64,000 nucleotides of DNA. It comes from Reinekea blandensis MED297. Its GTDB lineage: Bacteria > Pseudomonadota > Gammaproteobacteria > Pseudomonadales > Natronospirillaceae. This document shows, in pieces, positions 8,104-17,153 of the stretch (within the stretch, counting starts at the first letter, position 1; each line of letters begins with the position of its first letter). Position numbers and translations under genes: made by a program. Under the pieces are notes generated by a model, which saw nothing but the letters and a program-made list of their open reading frames with translations, made no database searches and was not told where the DNA came from. The DNA lies in NCBI RefSeq assembly GCF_000153185.1, contig NZ_CH724153.1, positions 280,530 to 344,529 on the forward strand, written 5' to 3'.

Positions 8104-9206
8104 GGGTACATTCCTCATTTGGAATGGCTAAGCTACTGCGCTTATCAAGTGAGCTGCAACGGATAACCTTGGGGACGTTCTGTGGATAAGATGTGTTTTC
8201 CCTGATGAAGAGTGCTCACTCACCGCCAGCATGAGCATTAATCGGCCTTGCTGCATATGTTATTTATTGTAACCCGTTTCAATGGAGTGAAAGCGCAATG
8301 GGAGGCATTTCCTCTACCTGCTTCTTCAGTTATATCGGACTGGCACCATGTTGAACCAAACAAACCATAGCCTGGCTATTTATCTGGTTTGCCTATGTAT
8401 TGATGGGATAAGTCACTTTGTTAATCTTCAAAAGCAGGGGTGATTAACGTATTTACCGTGGCAGGTTAGTTACGTGAAAGTGAGTCGATATTGGATTGCT
8501 ACCGATTGATCCAAGTAAGTCGTAAAACCTTACAACCCAGTTCAAGGGTTGAGGTTTTTGTTATCGATGGGTTTTAACCTGCTGTTCTTGAACAGAAACG
8601 CTCGCCTTTTGTGTCATCTGTCTCTTAACGATTGTTTTTATAGGAATGCTTCACCGGAAACATAAACCGAGGATTTAACATCCCAAGAGTTTATTGCAAC
8701 GCCATCATCCAAAACCGTTTTCGTCGCGTTACTTAATAGATAAATAACCAACTCAATAAGACCTTTCTGTTTTTTTTGCCGTCGAGTTGGGTTCTTTCTC
8801 TATGTTCTTTATCAATGCTTCGATGGCGTTACTTAGTTTCGAGACATGTGGTCTTGACTAAGTGATCGACTTAATCGCATTCACAAGCATATTTTTGCGG
8901 TAATGAGTTGATCGGCTGGTAAAGTTTTTGGTTTGAAACTCAATGTTAGATTTGTTTTCATTTTATCGAAAAGGTTTGATCGAAACGATGGTGTATTGAA
9001 CGTGATCGTACGTTTAATTTCGATTCTGACTCGAAAAACACAAAGCAAAGTAAAAATAAATCGTTAAATGCAAAAAAAAGCACAAAAAAAGTTGAATTTA
9101 GGAGCGATTCATTTGCAATTTACTTTGAGAAAGCTAAATTAGATTTTAATCAAGGGGCATTAGAAAACCTTGGTCATTCAAGTGCGTGAATACGAGGATA
9201 AAAACT
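8104..9206. other. 1.1-kb AT-rich gene-free stretch
   Basis: I see no convincing coding region on either strand; the short frames have no ribosome binding sites or recognisable products. The stretch is more AT-rich than its surroundings. It holds a terminator-like hairpin at 8524-8559, a small stem CAAACC/GGTTTG near 8360-8395, and A/T tracts just before the histone H1-like gene. It probably carries the promoter region of that gene and possibly a small RNA. Confidence 0.5.
8524..8559 (+). terminator. Terminator-like hairpin in the gene-free stretch
   Basis: CAACCC (8533-8538) pairs with GGGTTG (8546-8551), and the outer AAAACC pairs with GGTTTT, with an asymmetric internal loop. It ends in a T run. 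No protein gene ends nearby on the plus strand, so a short untranslated transcript is one explanation. Confidence 0.4.
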
Positions 9207-9917
9207 ATGGCAGCAGCCAAGAAGAAAACAACTGCGAAACGCAGCCCGAAAAAAGCAGCTACTAAGAAGTCGCCTGCAAAAAAAACGGCTAAGAAGACTA
9301 CCGCAAAAAAAGCTCCAGCTAAAAAAACAACGGCTAAGAAAGCAGCCGTTGCGACTGAAAACAAAGCCGTAACGTCAGCAATGAAAGCGGTTGATAAAGC
9401 TGAAGCTGGTCTGAAAAAAGCGGAAGATGCCTTAACCAAAGCCAATGCTAAAAAAGCCACGGTTGCTAAGAAAGCAGCAACCTCTAAGACGGCAGCGGTT
9501 AAGAAGCAGCTTGAAACCGCCCGAAATGGTGTCTCTAAAGCCAAAGAAGCCGTAGCAAAAGCAAAAGATTCTGTTAAAACGGCTAAGTTTGACCTGAAAG
9601 TTGCTCAAATCGAAGCCACGGTCGAGGAGAACGCAGCTAAAAGTGCAGAAAAAGTTGCTGATTACGCGTCTACCTTAGAGGCTAAGCGCGGCGATGATCT
9701 GGCAAAAGCGCTGGCTGCATTCGAAGCAAAATGGCAAGCCGCCCGTGAGAAAGCTGATGCTAAGAAAGTGAAAGCTTTCGAGAAAAAAGAAGCCGCCAAG
9801 GGTAAAGTCTTCGCTAAGAAAGTAAAAACCAAGATTTCTACCCTGAAAAAGAAACAAACGGCGAAACCAGCCGCTAAGAAAACAACTCGCAAGAAAGCAG
9901 CGCCAAAGAAGAAGTAA
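9207..9917 (+). CDS. Histone H1-like Lys/Ala-rich DNA-binding protein
   Basis: A 236-residue, strongly basic protein of low complexity. An N-terminal tail of repeated AKKT/AKKA units (about 1-50) is followed by a helical, coiled-coil-like middle (about 55-195) and a C-terminal Lys/Ala tail (TRKKAAPKKK). This composition matches bacterial histone H1-like/AlgP-type nucleoid proteins, which bind DNA non-specifically through the tails. The ATG at 9207 has GAGGA eight bases upstream; the GTG at 9186 is less likely. A strong terminator follows. The low-complexity sequence prevents a finer family call, and a phasin-like middle (PhaF) is a possible alternative. Confidence 0.75.
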   Translation: MAAAKKKTTAKRSPKKAATKKSPAKKTAKKTTAKKAPAKKTTAKKAAVATENKAVTSAMKAVDKAEAGLKKAEDALTKANAKKATVAKKAATSKTAAVKKQLETARNGVSKAKEAVAKAKDSVKTAKFDLKVAQIEATVEENAAKSAEKVADYASTLEAKRGDDLAKALAAFEAKWQAAREKADAKKVKAFEKKEAAKGKVFAKKVKTKISTLKKKQTAKPAAKKTTRKKAAPKKK

Positions 9918-9937
9918 GAAACGCTGATTCTGTGATG

Positions 9938-9963
9938 AAAAGGCCCGGATGCGGGCCTTTTTT
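9938..9963 (+). terminator. Intrinsic terminator after the histone H1-like gene
   Basis: A perfect GGCCCG/CGGGCC stem with a 4-base loop is preceded by As and followed by six Ts, 25 bases after the stop codon. This is a classic rho-independent terminator. Confidence 0.9.
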
Positions 9964-10102
9964 GTGCCTGCAGTTTCTTTATTGCACGCTTAGCGGCCTG
10001 CTTTTAAAGGCAAATCCTGTTTTTCAGCCAATCTGGGTGGCGAAGCTCAGGATTCTCTATGATAGAATCTCGCCGGTTTTTACAACCCCAGAATAATTGG
10101 CT

Positions 10103-10804
10103 ATGAACAACATACTTTCAATCGATACGACGGCTGATATCTGCTCGATTGCCGTGCAGACACCGGACCGCGCGGTTCGCTTTCATGAGCAACGCCCCCG
10201 TCAACACGCCAAAATTCTATTACCTGAAATTGAGCGATTACTGACTGAGGTAGAACTGTCCGTTCCGGATCTGGACTTAATCGTCTTTGGTCGCGGCCCC
10301 GGATCCTTCACCGGGGTTCGGATTGCGGCAGGTGTTACGCAGGGGTTGGCGTTTTCGGCGGGCTGCCCTGTGATGCCGGTAAGCACATTGCAAAGTCTTG
10401 CTTTCAGCTCACAAGGGGCTGCCGGCGACTGTATCTGGACCGCGCTGGATGCCCGGATGAACGAAATCTATTTCGCCCGATATGTAGTGAACGAGCAGGG
10501 CATTCCTGTGGCAATTGATGAAGAGCAGGTGCTACCGCCTTCGGCCATTACCGAAGAACTGTCAGCATCTGTCCTTCTGGTTGGCAATGGCTGGCAGGCG
10601 GGTTATACATTGCCAATGGCGGTTCAAGTCAACATCGATCAAAAGCCTGTGCAGTTCGCTCTGCCTGATGCGTTTGACAGCCTTAAGCTTGCCCAGCGTT
10701 TGTTGGCGGCTGACATGGCAACACCTGTCAGTGCCGATCAGGCCATACCGGTGTATCTGCGCGACAATGTGACCTGGGATAACAAACCCAAAGTGGGTTC
10801 CTGA
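10103..10804 (+). CDS. tsaB: TsaB, tRNA threonylcarbamoyladenosine complex subunit
   Basis: TsaB (YeaZ) is the inactive paralogue of TsaD and dimerises with it in the complex that makes t6A37 in ANN-decoding tRNAs. The 233-residue product shows the ASKHA-type fold start ILSIDTTADICSIAV and the segment FGRGPGSFTGVRIAAGVTQG typical of the family. The ATG at 10103 fits the family N-terminus (MNNILSIDT) better than the TTG two codons earlier. uppP follows after 13 bases, so they are probably cotranscribed. Confidence 0.93.
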   Translation: MNNILSIDTTADICSIAVQTPDRAVRFHEQRPRQHAKILLPEIERLLTEVELSVPDLDLIVFGRGPGSFTGVRIAAGVTQGLAFSAGCPVMPVSTLQSLAFSSQGAAGDCIWTALDARMNEIYFARYVVNEQGIPVAIDEEQVLPPSAITEELSASVLLVGNGWQAGYTLPMAVQVNIDQKPVQFALPDAFDSLKLAQRLLAADMATPVSADQAIPVYLRDNVTWDNKPKVGS

Positions 10805-10817
10805 TTAAGAGGATTTT

Positions 10818-11621
10818 ATGAGTATTACGCAATGGATTGTTCTGGCTGTTATTCAGGGTATAACTGAGTTTTTGCCGATCTCCAGTTCCGCGCATCTGAT
10901 TTTGCCGAGCCAGTTACTTGGCTGGACGGATCAGGGCTTGGCTTTTGATGTTGCGGTTCATGTCGGGTCGCTGATGGCCGTGATCATCTATTTCCGTCAG
11001 ACGCTCATTAGGCTGGCGACCAGTTTTATAGCGTCTTTAATGCGCCGTCCTCATGACAAGTCCGAAACCTTGTTGGCGTGGTTGATCATCCTTGCAACCA
11101 TTCCTGCTGTGATTTTCGGGTACGTCTTCGAAGACCTGATCGAAACCCATCTACGCAGCATTCTGGTGATTGCCATCACCACAACGGTTTTTGGGCTGCT
11201 TCTTTGGTGGGCCGATGTTCAGGCTCCTGCCAAACGTTCACTGGAAGATCTGGGTTGGAAAGACGCTTTATTGATTGGCCTGGCTCAGGCTCTGGCGTTG
11301 ATCCCCGGAACTTCTCGCTCAGGTATCACAATGACCGCCGGGTTGATGCTCGGCATGAAGAAGCGTGATACGGCAAGGTTCAGTTTTCTATTGTCGATTC
11401 CGTTGATACTGGCGGCGGGGTTGCTGAAAACATTGGATCTGATTCAGACGCCGTCCGCATTTGACCTGTCGGCGATTGTGTATGGGACTGCGCTGTCCTT
11501 TGTCAGTGCCTTCGCCTGCATCGTGTTGTTTCTGAAGTGGATTGAACGGTCCGGCTTCTTACCTTTTGTGATTTATCGGTTGATTTTGGGCGCGTTTCTG
11601 TTTTTTGTGTACTTTTCGTAA
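10818..11621 (+). CDS. uppP: Undecaprenyl-diphosphatase (BacA family)
   Basis: This integral membrane phosphatase dephosphorylates undecaprenyl pyrophosphate to recycle the lipid carrier for peptidoglycan and other surface polymers; overproduction gives bacitracin resistance. The 267-residue protein has about seven to eight hydrophobic helices and both family signatures: [10 protein letters not shown] near residues 17-26 and PGTSRSG near 160. A good ribosome binding site (AAGAGGA) precedes the ATG. It lies just after tsaB in the same direction. Confidence 0.96.
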   Translation: MSITQWIVLAVIQGITEFLPISSSAHLILPSQLLGWTDQGLAFDVAVHVGSLMAVIIYFRQTLIRLATSFIASLMRRPHDKSETLLAWLIILATIPAVIFGYVFEDLIETHLRSILVIAITTTVFGLLLWWADVQAPAKRSLEDLGWKDALLIGLAQALALIPGTSRSGITMTAGLMLGMKKRDTARFSFLLSIPLILAAGLLKTLDLIQTPSAFDLSAIVYGTALSFVSAFACIVLFLKWIERSGFLPFVIYRLILGAFLFFVYFS

Positions 11622-11691
11622 CGGTGGCTGGTGTATTGTCGGGAATACGCTAAATTAGATCCGGTTATCAGGCTGGACAGGATCGTACACG

Positions 11692-12060
11692 ATGCAATTG
11701 CCGACCTCATTCACGTCAACTCCGTTGACAGCTCCTGTTGCATCCAGGCCGTCACCGGCGGCCGACAACCGTCCCGCCCGTGAGCCGGAGCGCGCAACTC
11801 CGAACAGAGCTACCGAAGCGCAAGAATCCCAATCTGCACCACAATCTCGTGACCAGGCGACAGTCCAGGCACCTGAGCGTGTCACCTCACCTAATGAAGT
11901 CGAAGTGCCGCCGCAAGACCCTGCGTTACGTGAGACTATTTCGACAACAGATGAATCTCAAAACCTCGCCGTTAACCAGTATCGACAGATTGCTCAGCAA
12001 GGAGTCGACAATGCACAAACTCAGGACCCAAGCCTGTTCCGGGTTGATGTCTACGTTTAG
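11692..12060 (+). CDS. Small disordered Pro/Ala/Gln-rich hypothetical protein
   Basis: A 122-residue protein, mostly low-complexity and probably unstructured (residues 1-85 rich in P, A, E, R, S, T and Q). The conserved-looking C-terminus (LAVNQYRQIAQQG ... LFRVDVYV) resembles short hypothetical proteins found in many marine gammaproteobacteria; function unknown. It has no signal peptide. AGGA lies about nine bases before the ATG. It could be cotranscribed with rsmJ, 53 bases downstream. Confidence 0.55.
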   Translation: MQLPTSFTSTPLTAPVASRPSPAADNRPAREPERATPNRATEAQESQSAPQSRDQATVQAPERVTSPNEVEVPPQDPALRETISTTDESQNLAVNQYRQIAQQGVDNAQTQDPSLFRVDVYV

Positions 12061-12113
12061 ACGACAACTTGCCATACAATACCGACGCAATGAATTTTTG
12101 AAGCGTCAGGTCT

Positions 12114-12899
12114 ATGAATTATCCTCTGTACTGCCCGAACCCCAACGATCCAGCCAACGAAAATCTGATTCGAAGACTGAGTGATGTGCCTTGGATACAG
12201 ACGATATCCCATCCTGCTGATCAACCTTTCCTGATCATAAATGATGGCTGTTTAGGCATTGCCTCGGCCGACTGGCCCAAGGTACATCCGGTCGTCGTTG
12301 ATTTTCTGTCAGGTGCGGCGAGTTTCAGGCGGGAGCATGGAGGTGGGACCGGACAGCTTGTGGCGAAAGCCGTGGGGCTCAAAAAACGTCGGGATTTGTC
12401 AGTCTGGGACGCCACGGCAGGGTTGGGGCGAGATGCCTATGTTCTGGCAAGCTTGGGAGCCAATGTGTGTCTGTTCGAGCGGCATCCGGTTGTCCAGGCC
12501 TTGCTTCAGGATGGTTTATACCGGTTATCGCTGAGTGCGGAACCGGCATTAATGGAGATTTATGATCGGATGACCTTGGTGACTGAGGGAATGCCGTCCT
12601 CAGCGAATGATGTTTCGGTTCCACCAGAAGTAATTTATCTCGACCCGATGTTTCCGGAGCGAAGTAAGTCTGCCAAGGTTAAAAAAGAGATGGCGCTGTT
12701 TCATGATCTGGTCGGTACCGATCCGGATGCCGACGATTTGTTAGAGCCCGCGCTGGATCTCGCTGAATATCGGGTGGTTGTTAAGCGGCCCAAAGGAGCC
12801 CCTGAGCTGGCGGGACGAAAACCGTCACTGAGTCTGGCGGGCAAGAGCAGCCGCTTTGATATCTATACCCGCAAAGCGATTCCGGACGCACACACCTGA
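12114..12899 (+). CDS. rsmJ: RsmJ-like 16S rRNA m2G1516 methyltransferase
   Basis: RsmJ (YhiQ) methylates the N2 of G1516 in 16S rRNA. The 261-residue protein contains the family hallmarks in order: FLSGAASFRR with GGGTGQ, the SAM site VWDATAGLGRDAYVLASLGA (about 99-118), the acidic FERHPV, and the catalytic LDPMFPERSKSAKVKKEM segment (about 178-195) followed by RVVVKRPKGAP. The start ATG has only a weak AGG nearby. A symmetrical hairpin separates it from the convergent plsB. Confidence 0.93.
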   Translation: MNYPLYCPNPNDPANENLIRRLSDVPWIQTISHPADQPFLIINDGCLGIASADWPKVHPVVVDFLSGAASFRREHGGGTGQLVAKAVGLKKRRDLSVWDATAGLGRDAYVLASLGANVCLFERHPVVQALLQDGLYRLSLSAEPALMEIYDRMTLVTEGMPSSANDVSVPPEVIYLDPMFPERSKSAKVKKEMALFHDLVGTDPDADDLLEPALDLAEYRVVVKRPKGAPELAGRKPSLSLAGKSSRFDIYTRKAIPDAHT

Positions 12900-12902
12900 T
12901 TA

Positions 12903-12929
12903 GGGTGTCAGGGTTTACCTCTGACACCC
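12903..12929. terminator. Hairpin between convergent rsmJ and plsB
   Basis: GGGTGTCAG and CTGACACCC form a perfect 9-bp stem with a 9-base loop, four bases after the rsmJ stop and 18 bases from the plsB stop. It probably serves both transcripts, though the T tracts are short. Confidence 0.65.
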
Positions 12930-12946
12930 TGTTTGAACCGTTCTGG

Positions 12947-15412
12947 TCAGCCTTCTGAGCCAGGCTGTGTGCGCTTGGTGACCTGATAAATGTTGTACCA
13001 GATTTCATCGGGTATGACGCTGGCAGCCTGGTTAATGATCGCTGGTATCCGATCGTCAAACTCGAGGTTACCGTCGCTGTTTAAGGTCAGAATCCGGTTG
13101 TTTTTTAACGCCTGAATGAAGTTTTTAAACAACGCCTTATCGAAGAACTCTGGCGCGTCGAGGCCGTTTAGCAGCGCCAGACGCTGTGCCATCTGTTGTG
13201 CTTGGTTTTCCAGTACACTCTGACTGCTGACACCGGACCCTAAACGCACAAGCACTGAAAGGGTCAACAGGTATCGTTCCAGTGTAGGTAGCATGATGTT
13301 TGACAGGTACTGTAACTGAAGGTTTTGGTCTTGTTTCTTGTCTGTGCCGATCAACGCACCCTGTTCATTTTCGATGATTAAGCCCTGATCTTTCAGAACA
13401 TCAATAATGCGATCGCTGCGACTTAATGCCTGATCCGTATCACCTTCAATAAAGAGCTCACTTTGAATGTAAGGGTAAATGGTCCGAATGCGGCTGCGCA
13501 GTGTGTCCTTGTTGATTCCATCGGAACGGACAATCAGCGCGGCAATCAATGAGGGAAGCGCAAACAGGTGTTGGATGTTGTTGCGGTAATACGACATCAG
13601 GACCGTGTTCTGGCTGTCCAGGCCATAGAGATTACCGAGTTTCTGTGGAATTAATCTGAGCGTACCCATCTGTACGGCGTAGTCGATCCAACTTTCGGCG
13701 TCGCCTTCTGGTAATGTAATGAAATCGCTGTAGGGGGAATCTTTTTGCAGTTGCACCAATAACCGCAATTGTGCGCGCAGCTGCTTGCCTTCGATGGCCT
13801 GGCGGGGAGTTGATAACAACGCCGTTGCAATCAGGTTCACCGGGTTTAATGCCGCGGCCGAGTTAATGCGGGTCACGACGTCAGTGGCCAGCTCGTCGAC
13901 AAAGTTAAACATCCAGGCCGGGCGATCATCCGGGCCATAGGTGCTCGATTGCCATTGGGGCTGTTTAGTATTGAGTTGATCGTTCAGCGACAGCGGTTGT
14001 CCGAAGTTCAGAAAGACGTGACCATAGTTTTTCAGCTGCTTAACGCTTTTTACCAGGTCGAACAGGTTTTCTTTTTTCTTTTCTTTGCCTTTCAGCTCGC
14101 CCAGGTAGGAGCGGCTTTCAAAGACTTTTTCATAGCCGATGTAGACGGGAATGAACACCACAGGCCGACTGTTGTCGCGCAAATGACTGCGCACGGTCAT
14201 CGCCAGGGTGCCGGTTGCCGGGGTGCGCATCCGGCCGGTTCGTGAGCGACCGCCTTCGACGAAGTATTCAACCGGATAACCCCGGGAGAAAACGGTGTGT
14301 ATGTACTCATTGAACACGGCGGTATAGAGTTTATCGCCACCGAATCGCCGACGGATAAAGAACGCACCGCCGCGTCGCAAAATGGTGCCAACAACCGGCA
14401 TGTTCAGGTTTTCACCGGCGGCAATGTGAGGCACGTTGAGTCCATGCTTATAGAGGCAATAACTCAACAGTAGATAGTCAATGTGGGACCGGTGACAGGG
14501 AACATAGACAATTTCATTGTCTTTAGCGAGTTCACGCACCGGCTCAATGCCGTGAATACGTACCCCATTATAAATTTTGTTCCATAACCGGGTCAGCAGT
14601 ACATCCAGCGCCCGTATCGTACCGTAAGAGACATCCGCGGCGATGGTCATGGCGTGTTTATGGGCCAGGGCGCGAGCTTTTTCAATGGAAACATCTTTCG
14701 CTTGAGCATGTTGCTCAATGGCATTACGAACCGGATCGGTTTTCAGCAGGCGATCGATCATAACCCGGCGATGTGACAGGTCCGGTCCGATGACGGCCGT
14801 ACGCACATGGCGGAAGTGCACACGAAGCACACGAGCGACCTTGCGGGTGGCCTTACTGATATCCGGGTTGTCATTGACCAACTCTCTGAGTGAGACCGGC
14901 TCGTTGATTTCCAGGTAGGTGTTGCGACCGTTGAATATCACGGTTAAAAGCTTGCGGAATCGGCCAATGACGGTCCAGTTAGATGACAGCAGCGCGTTGA
15001 TCAGCCCGTTTTTACTGTTGGCCGCCCGCCCCCAGAACAGGGCAACGGGAACAAGGTAAATGTCTTCGCCTTCGTGTTCAGCAAGATAGTTCAATAAGGT
15101 TTCGATTCGGGGGGTAATGCCTGCCTTATGGCGTCGGATGACCGAAGGGCGGGCATGGACAGTCAGCAGTGCCGCTTCATCTTTGAGTTCGGGTAAATCA
15201 ATGGACTGATAAATGCCGGGAAAGCCTAAGCGTTTTAGCTCATGATCGGCCACTAATGCATCGGCCGTCGATTGATGCTCGAGCACAAAAACGCAGTGTT
15301 TTTGGCGCTTTAATGTTTCCAGGTCAGTGTGATGGGGGTTTTGAGGGACTTTGACCCACCAGAAAAGAACGGTTTGGACGAGCTTACGCAGTCCTGATCG
15401 GAAAGACGACAT
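12947..15412 (-). CDS. plsB: Glycerol-3-phosphate 1-O-acyltransferase
   Basis: PlsB acylates sn-glycerol-3-phosphate at position 1 with acyl-CoA or acyl-ACP, the first step of phospholipid synthesis, at the inner membrane. The 821-residue size is typical of gammaproteobacterial PlsB. The acyltransferase block shows the catalytic HX4D motif (CHRSHIDYLLLSY), the GGAFFIRR block, and the substrate-binding FVEGGRSRTG block, followed by the VFIPVYIGYEK segment. The C-terminal third is the helical extension seen in the family. slyX lies upstream on the same strand. Confidence 0.96.
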   Translation of the reverse strand: MSSFRSGLRKLVQTVLFWWVKVPQNPHHTDLETLKRQKHCVFVLEHQSTADALVADHELKRLGFPGIYQSIDLPELKDEAALLTVHARPSVIRRHKAGITPRIETLLNYLAEHEGEDIYLVPVALFWGRAANSKNGLINALLSSNWTVIGRFRKLLTVIFNGRNTYLEINEPVSLRELVNDNPDISKATRKVARVLRVHFRHVRTAVIGPDLSHRRVMIDRLLKTDPVRNAIEQHAQAKDVSIEKARALAHKHAMTIAADVSYGTIRALDVLLTRLWNKIYNGVRIHGIEPVRELAKDNEIVYVPCHRSHIDYLLLSYCLYKHGLNVPHIAAGENLNMPVVGTILRRGGAFFIRRRFGGDKLYTAVFNEYIHTVFSRGYPVEYFVEGGRSRTGRMRTPATGTLAMTVRSHLRDNSRPVVFIPVYIGYEKVFESRSYLGELKGKEKKKENLFDLVKSVKQLKNYGHVFLNFGQPLSLNDQLNTKQPQWQSSTYGPDDRPAWMFNFVDELATDVVTRINSAAALNPVNLIATALLSTPRQAIEGKQLRAQLRLLVQLQKDSPYSDFITLPEGDAESWIDYAVQMGTLRLIPQKLGNLYGLDSQNTVLMSYYRNNIQHLFALPSLIAALIVRSDGINKDTLRSRIRTIYPYIQSELFIEGDTDQALSRSDRIIDVLKDQGLIIENEQGALIGTDKKQDQNLQLQYLSNIMLPTLERYLLTLSVLVRLGSGVSSQSVLENQAQQMAQRLALLNGLDAPEFFDKALFKNFIQALKNNRILTLNSDGNLEFDDRIPAIINQAASVIPDEIWYNIYQVTKRTQPGSEG

Positions 15413-15539
15413 CGTGATTCGGTATCCAGCGCAAATCTAAAAAGGCGTAGTTTACCCGTTTCTGCCCGGAAACTCGATCATCTGACCGGCAAATGGATGC
15501 CTCATTTCATCGTGCAGCAAGCATTCCGGTTGACTCGGA

Positions 15540-15746
15540 TCAGTAATGTGGTGGGCGGCTGTCAACAATGTCCGGGGCCATCTGCTCCTTCATTTCGACG
15601 TGTTCTTCGGTAATTTTTCTTAATGTTTTTTCCAGGCGTGCGATGGCCTTTTGTTGTTCAACAATAATGCTGTTCAGTTGTTCAACCGTGTCATCGAGGT
15701 GCATCAGTCGGCTTTCGAGATCGGTCAGGCGGTCTGGGTCAGTCAT
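15540..15746 (-). CDS. slyX: SlyX family protein
   Basis: A 68-residue, almost wholly coiled-coil protein with the SlyX layout: LESRLMHLDDTVEQLNSIIVEQQ, then a second heptad run and the C-terminal SRPPHY motif that is characteristic of the family. Its function is unknown despite the name, which comes from a phiX174 lysis phenotype. It is divergent from the membrane cold-shock gene. Confidence 0.9.
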   Translation of the reverse strand: MTDPDRLTDLESRLMHLDDTVEQLNSIIVEQQKAIARLEKTLRKITEEHVEMKEQMAPDIVDSRPPHY

Positions 15747-15917
15747 GTTTTTCCGTTCGTTGCAATTTCAGGTCGAAGTTTGGCATTATGCGGGATTGAT
15801 CGCCAATTTTCGGCGAACATTACACAGGTCATGGACTGATCTGAACGTGAGTCGTGACAGATGACTGTGATCCGGCGGTAGGGAGTGCCGCGGCAGGATA
15901 ACAGATTAACAGGTTAT

Positions 15918-16391
15918 ATGAGCATACATATGAAGTTGAAAACATGGTTGGTTCGTCTGGGTGTCGGTTTAATCGTCGCTGCGTTGGGACCTATTATTCT
16001 GGCTGCGGCCGTTGCCCTGGTGCCTGGATCCACAGAAGTTACCGTGTCGGCTTTGCTGGCCGGTGAACAGGTTGGCTTGACGTTAGGTGTTTATCTGTTG
16101 CTGGCGCTGAGCATCTTGGTGCTGGTTCTTATCTATCAAGCTATTTTGCAGCCATTACTTGGACGCATTGAAGAAGACGATCGTGAAGAAGGTCTGGTGA
16201 AATGGTTCAACGTCAGCAAAGGGTTTGGTTTTGTTACCCGTGACAATGGCGAGGACGTTTTTGTTCATTTCAGGTCAATTCGCGGGCGTGGACATCGGTC
16301 TTTACAGGAAGGCCAGCGCGTGCGCTTCGGGGTGGTTGAAAGCTCCAAAGGTCTGCAAGCAGAAGATGTGACCATCGTCCGTCAGCGCTGA
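15918..16391 (+). CDS. Membrane-tethered cold-shock-domain protein
   Basis: Two predicted transmembrane helices (about residues 12-35 and 50-73) are followed by a complete cold-shock domain (about 90-153). The domain keeps both RNA-binding motifs: RNP1 as KGFGFV within VKWFNVSKGFGFV, and RNP2 as VFVHF. It would place a single-strand nucleic-acid binding domain on the cytoplasmic face of the membrane. This differs from the better-known layout with an N-terminal cold-shock domain and a C-terminal DUF1294 membrane domain. The ATG at 15918 is my choice; an upstream GTG (15885) and an ATG at 15930 are alternatives. Confidence 0.75.
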   Translation: MSIHMKLKTWLVRLGVGLIVAALGPIILAAAVALVPGSTEVTVSALLAGEQVGLTLGVYLLLALSILVLVLIYQAILQPLLGRIEEDDREEGLVKWFNVSKGFGFVTRDNGEDVFVHFRSIRGRGHRSLQEGQRVRFGVVESSKGLQAEDVTIVRQR

Positions 16392-16422
16392 GCTGACGGC
16401 TAACAGAGGCAGCCTGGCTGCC

Positions 16423-16818
16423 TCATTCCTTCCAGATTATTTCCCGGCTTTGCCCATCGGGCATTATTTCAATCCAGGCATCCGGATCTGACCCCGTTGC
16501 CCAGCTTCCTGCCGTAATTCGAGCCGGTTTCTTAAAAAAGTCCGCGGCCGCTAAGGCGCACGCCTGATCATCGGGCCACGGTAATGCCGTGGTATCAAAC
16601 CAGAGGCTTGTGTAGCCAGGAACAACCTGCTCAAAAATCATGAGATGGAAGGTGGTGTCATGCCATTGAGCAACATAGGGAAACGCCGATTTTGGCATAC
16701 CTTTGCGTTTTTTCTGAGGCTGGAGCGTTCCGAACACAGTGGTCAGCCAGGCCTCCGCATCGTCCCGGTTGAGCTTGTTGACGTAGATTTCTATGTCCGT
16801 CGGTGCAACGTCAGTCAT
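16423..16818 (-). CDS. Hypothetical protein, cytoplasmic
   Basis: A 131-residue soluble protein that I cannot assign. Visible features are the N-terminal strand IEIYVNKLNRDDAEAWLTTVFG, a central HLMIFEQVVPGYTSLWFD, and a C-terminal WIEIMPDGQSREIIW. The ATG at 16818 overlaps the stop of the upstream gene by eight bases, indicating translational coupling. A longer frame to 16896 runs through that gene and is not credible. The gene pair sits divergent to dapE. Confidence 0.55.
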   Translation of the reverse strand: MTDVAPTDIEIYVNKLNRDDAEAWLTTVFGTLQPQKKRKGMPKSAFPYVAQWHDTTFHLMIFEQVVPGYTSLWFDTTALPWPDDQACALAAADFFKKPARITAGSWATGSDPDAWIEIMPDGQSREIIWKE

Positions 16819-17119
16819 GATTTTTATCCAATAATAACAGCAGTATTTTAAACAGGCTGATGCGCAAATAACCCCAAAGCGCACGGGCAGCACCACCGAT
16901 CACAAAGATCAAACCAATGAGCGTGGCCCACTCTTGTGACACGCTGGGCGGCATCAGACGATCGGCGAGTATAATCGCCATCATACCGGCCGCAAAGACA
17001 AATCCACCGCCGGTAAAGCCCGAGATTGATTGGCGGTCATCCTCAGTCTGTTTTTGCAGCCAGTGGACCAGTGGTTGTCTCATTGCGCTCTTAATTCCGG
17101 TGACAATTGTGCGTATCAT
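16811..17119 (-). CDS. Small membrane protein of unknown function
   Basis: A 102-residue protein with two hydrophobic helices (about 37-57 and 64-88), preceded by a soluble segment with the stretch WLQKQTEDDRQSISGFTGGGF. No family recognised. The ATG at 17119 has AGG close upstream; ATG at 17083 is an alternative start. It overlaps the next gene by eight bases, so the two probably form a small operon divergent from dapE. Confidence 0.5.
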   Translation of the reverse strand: MIRTIVTGIKSAMRQPLVHWLQKQTEDDRQSISGFTGGGFVFAAGMMAIILADRLMPPSVSQEWATLIGLIFVIGGAARALWGYLRISLFKILLLLLDKNHD

Positions 17120-17153
17120 AGCCGGCCTTATTATTAGAATGCGAGCCTGAGAG

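Noticed and set aside
8582..8595. CTGTTCTTGAACAG as a LexA box
   Set aside because: The half-sites CTGT and ACAG are six bases apart instead of eight, and no SOS gene follows.
13949..14245. Plus-strand ORF inside plsB
   Set aside because: It lies antisense to conserved plsB sequence, has no ribosome binding site or recognisable product, and its composition is that of a shadow frame.
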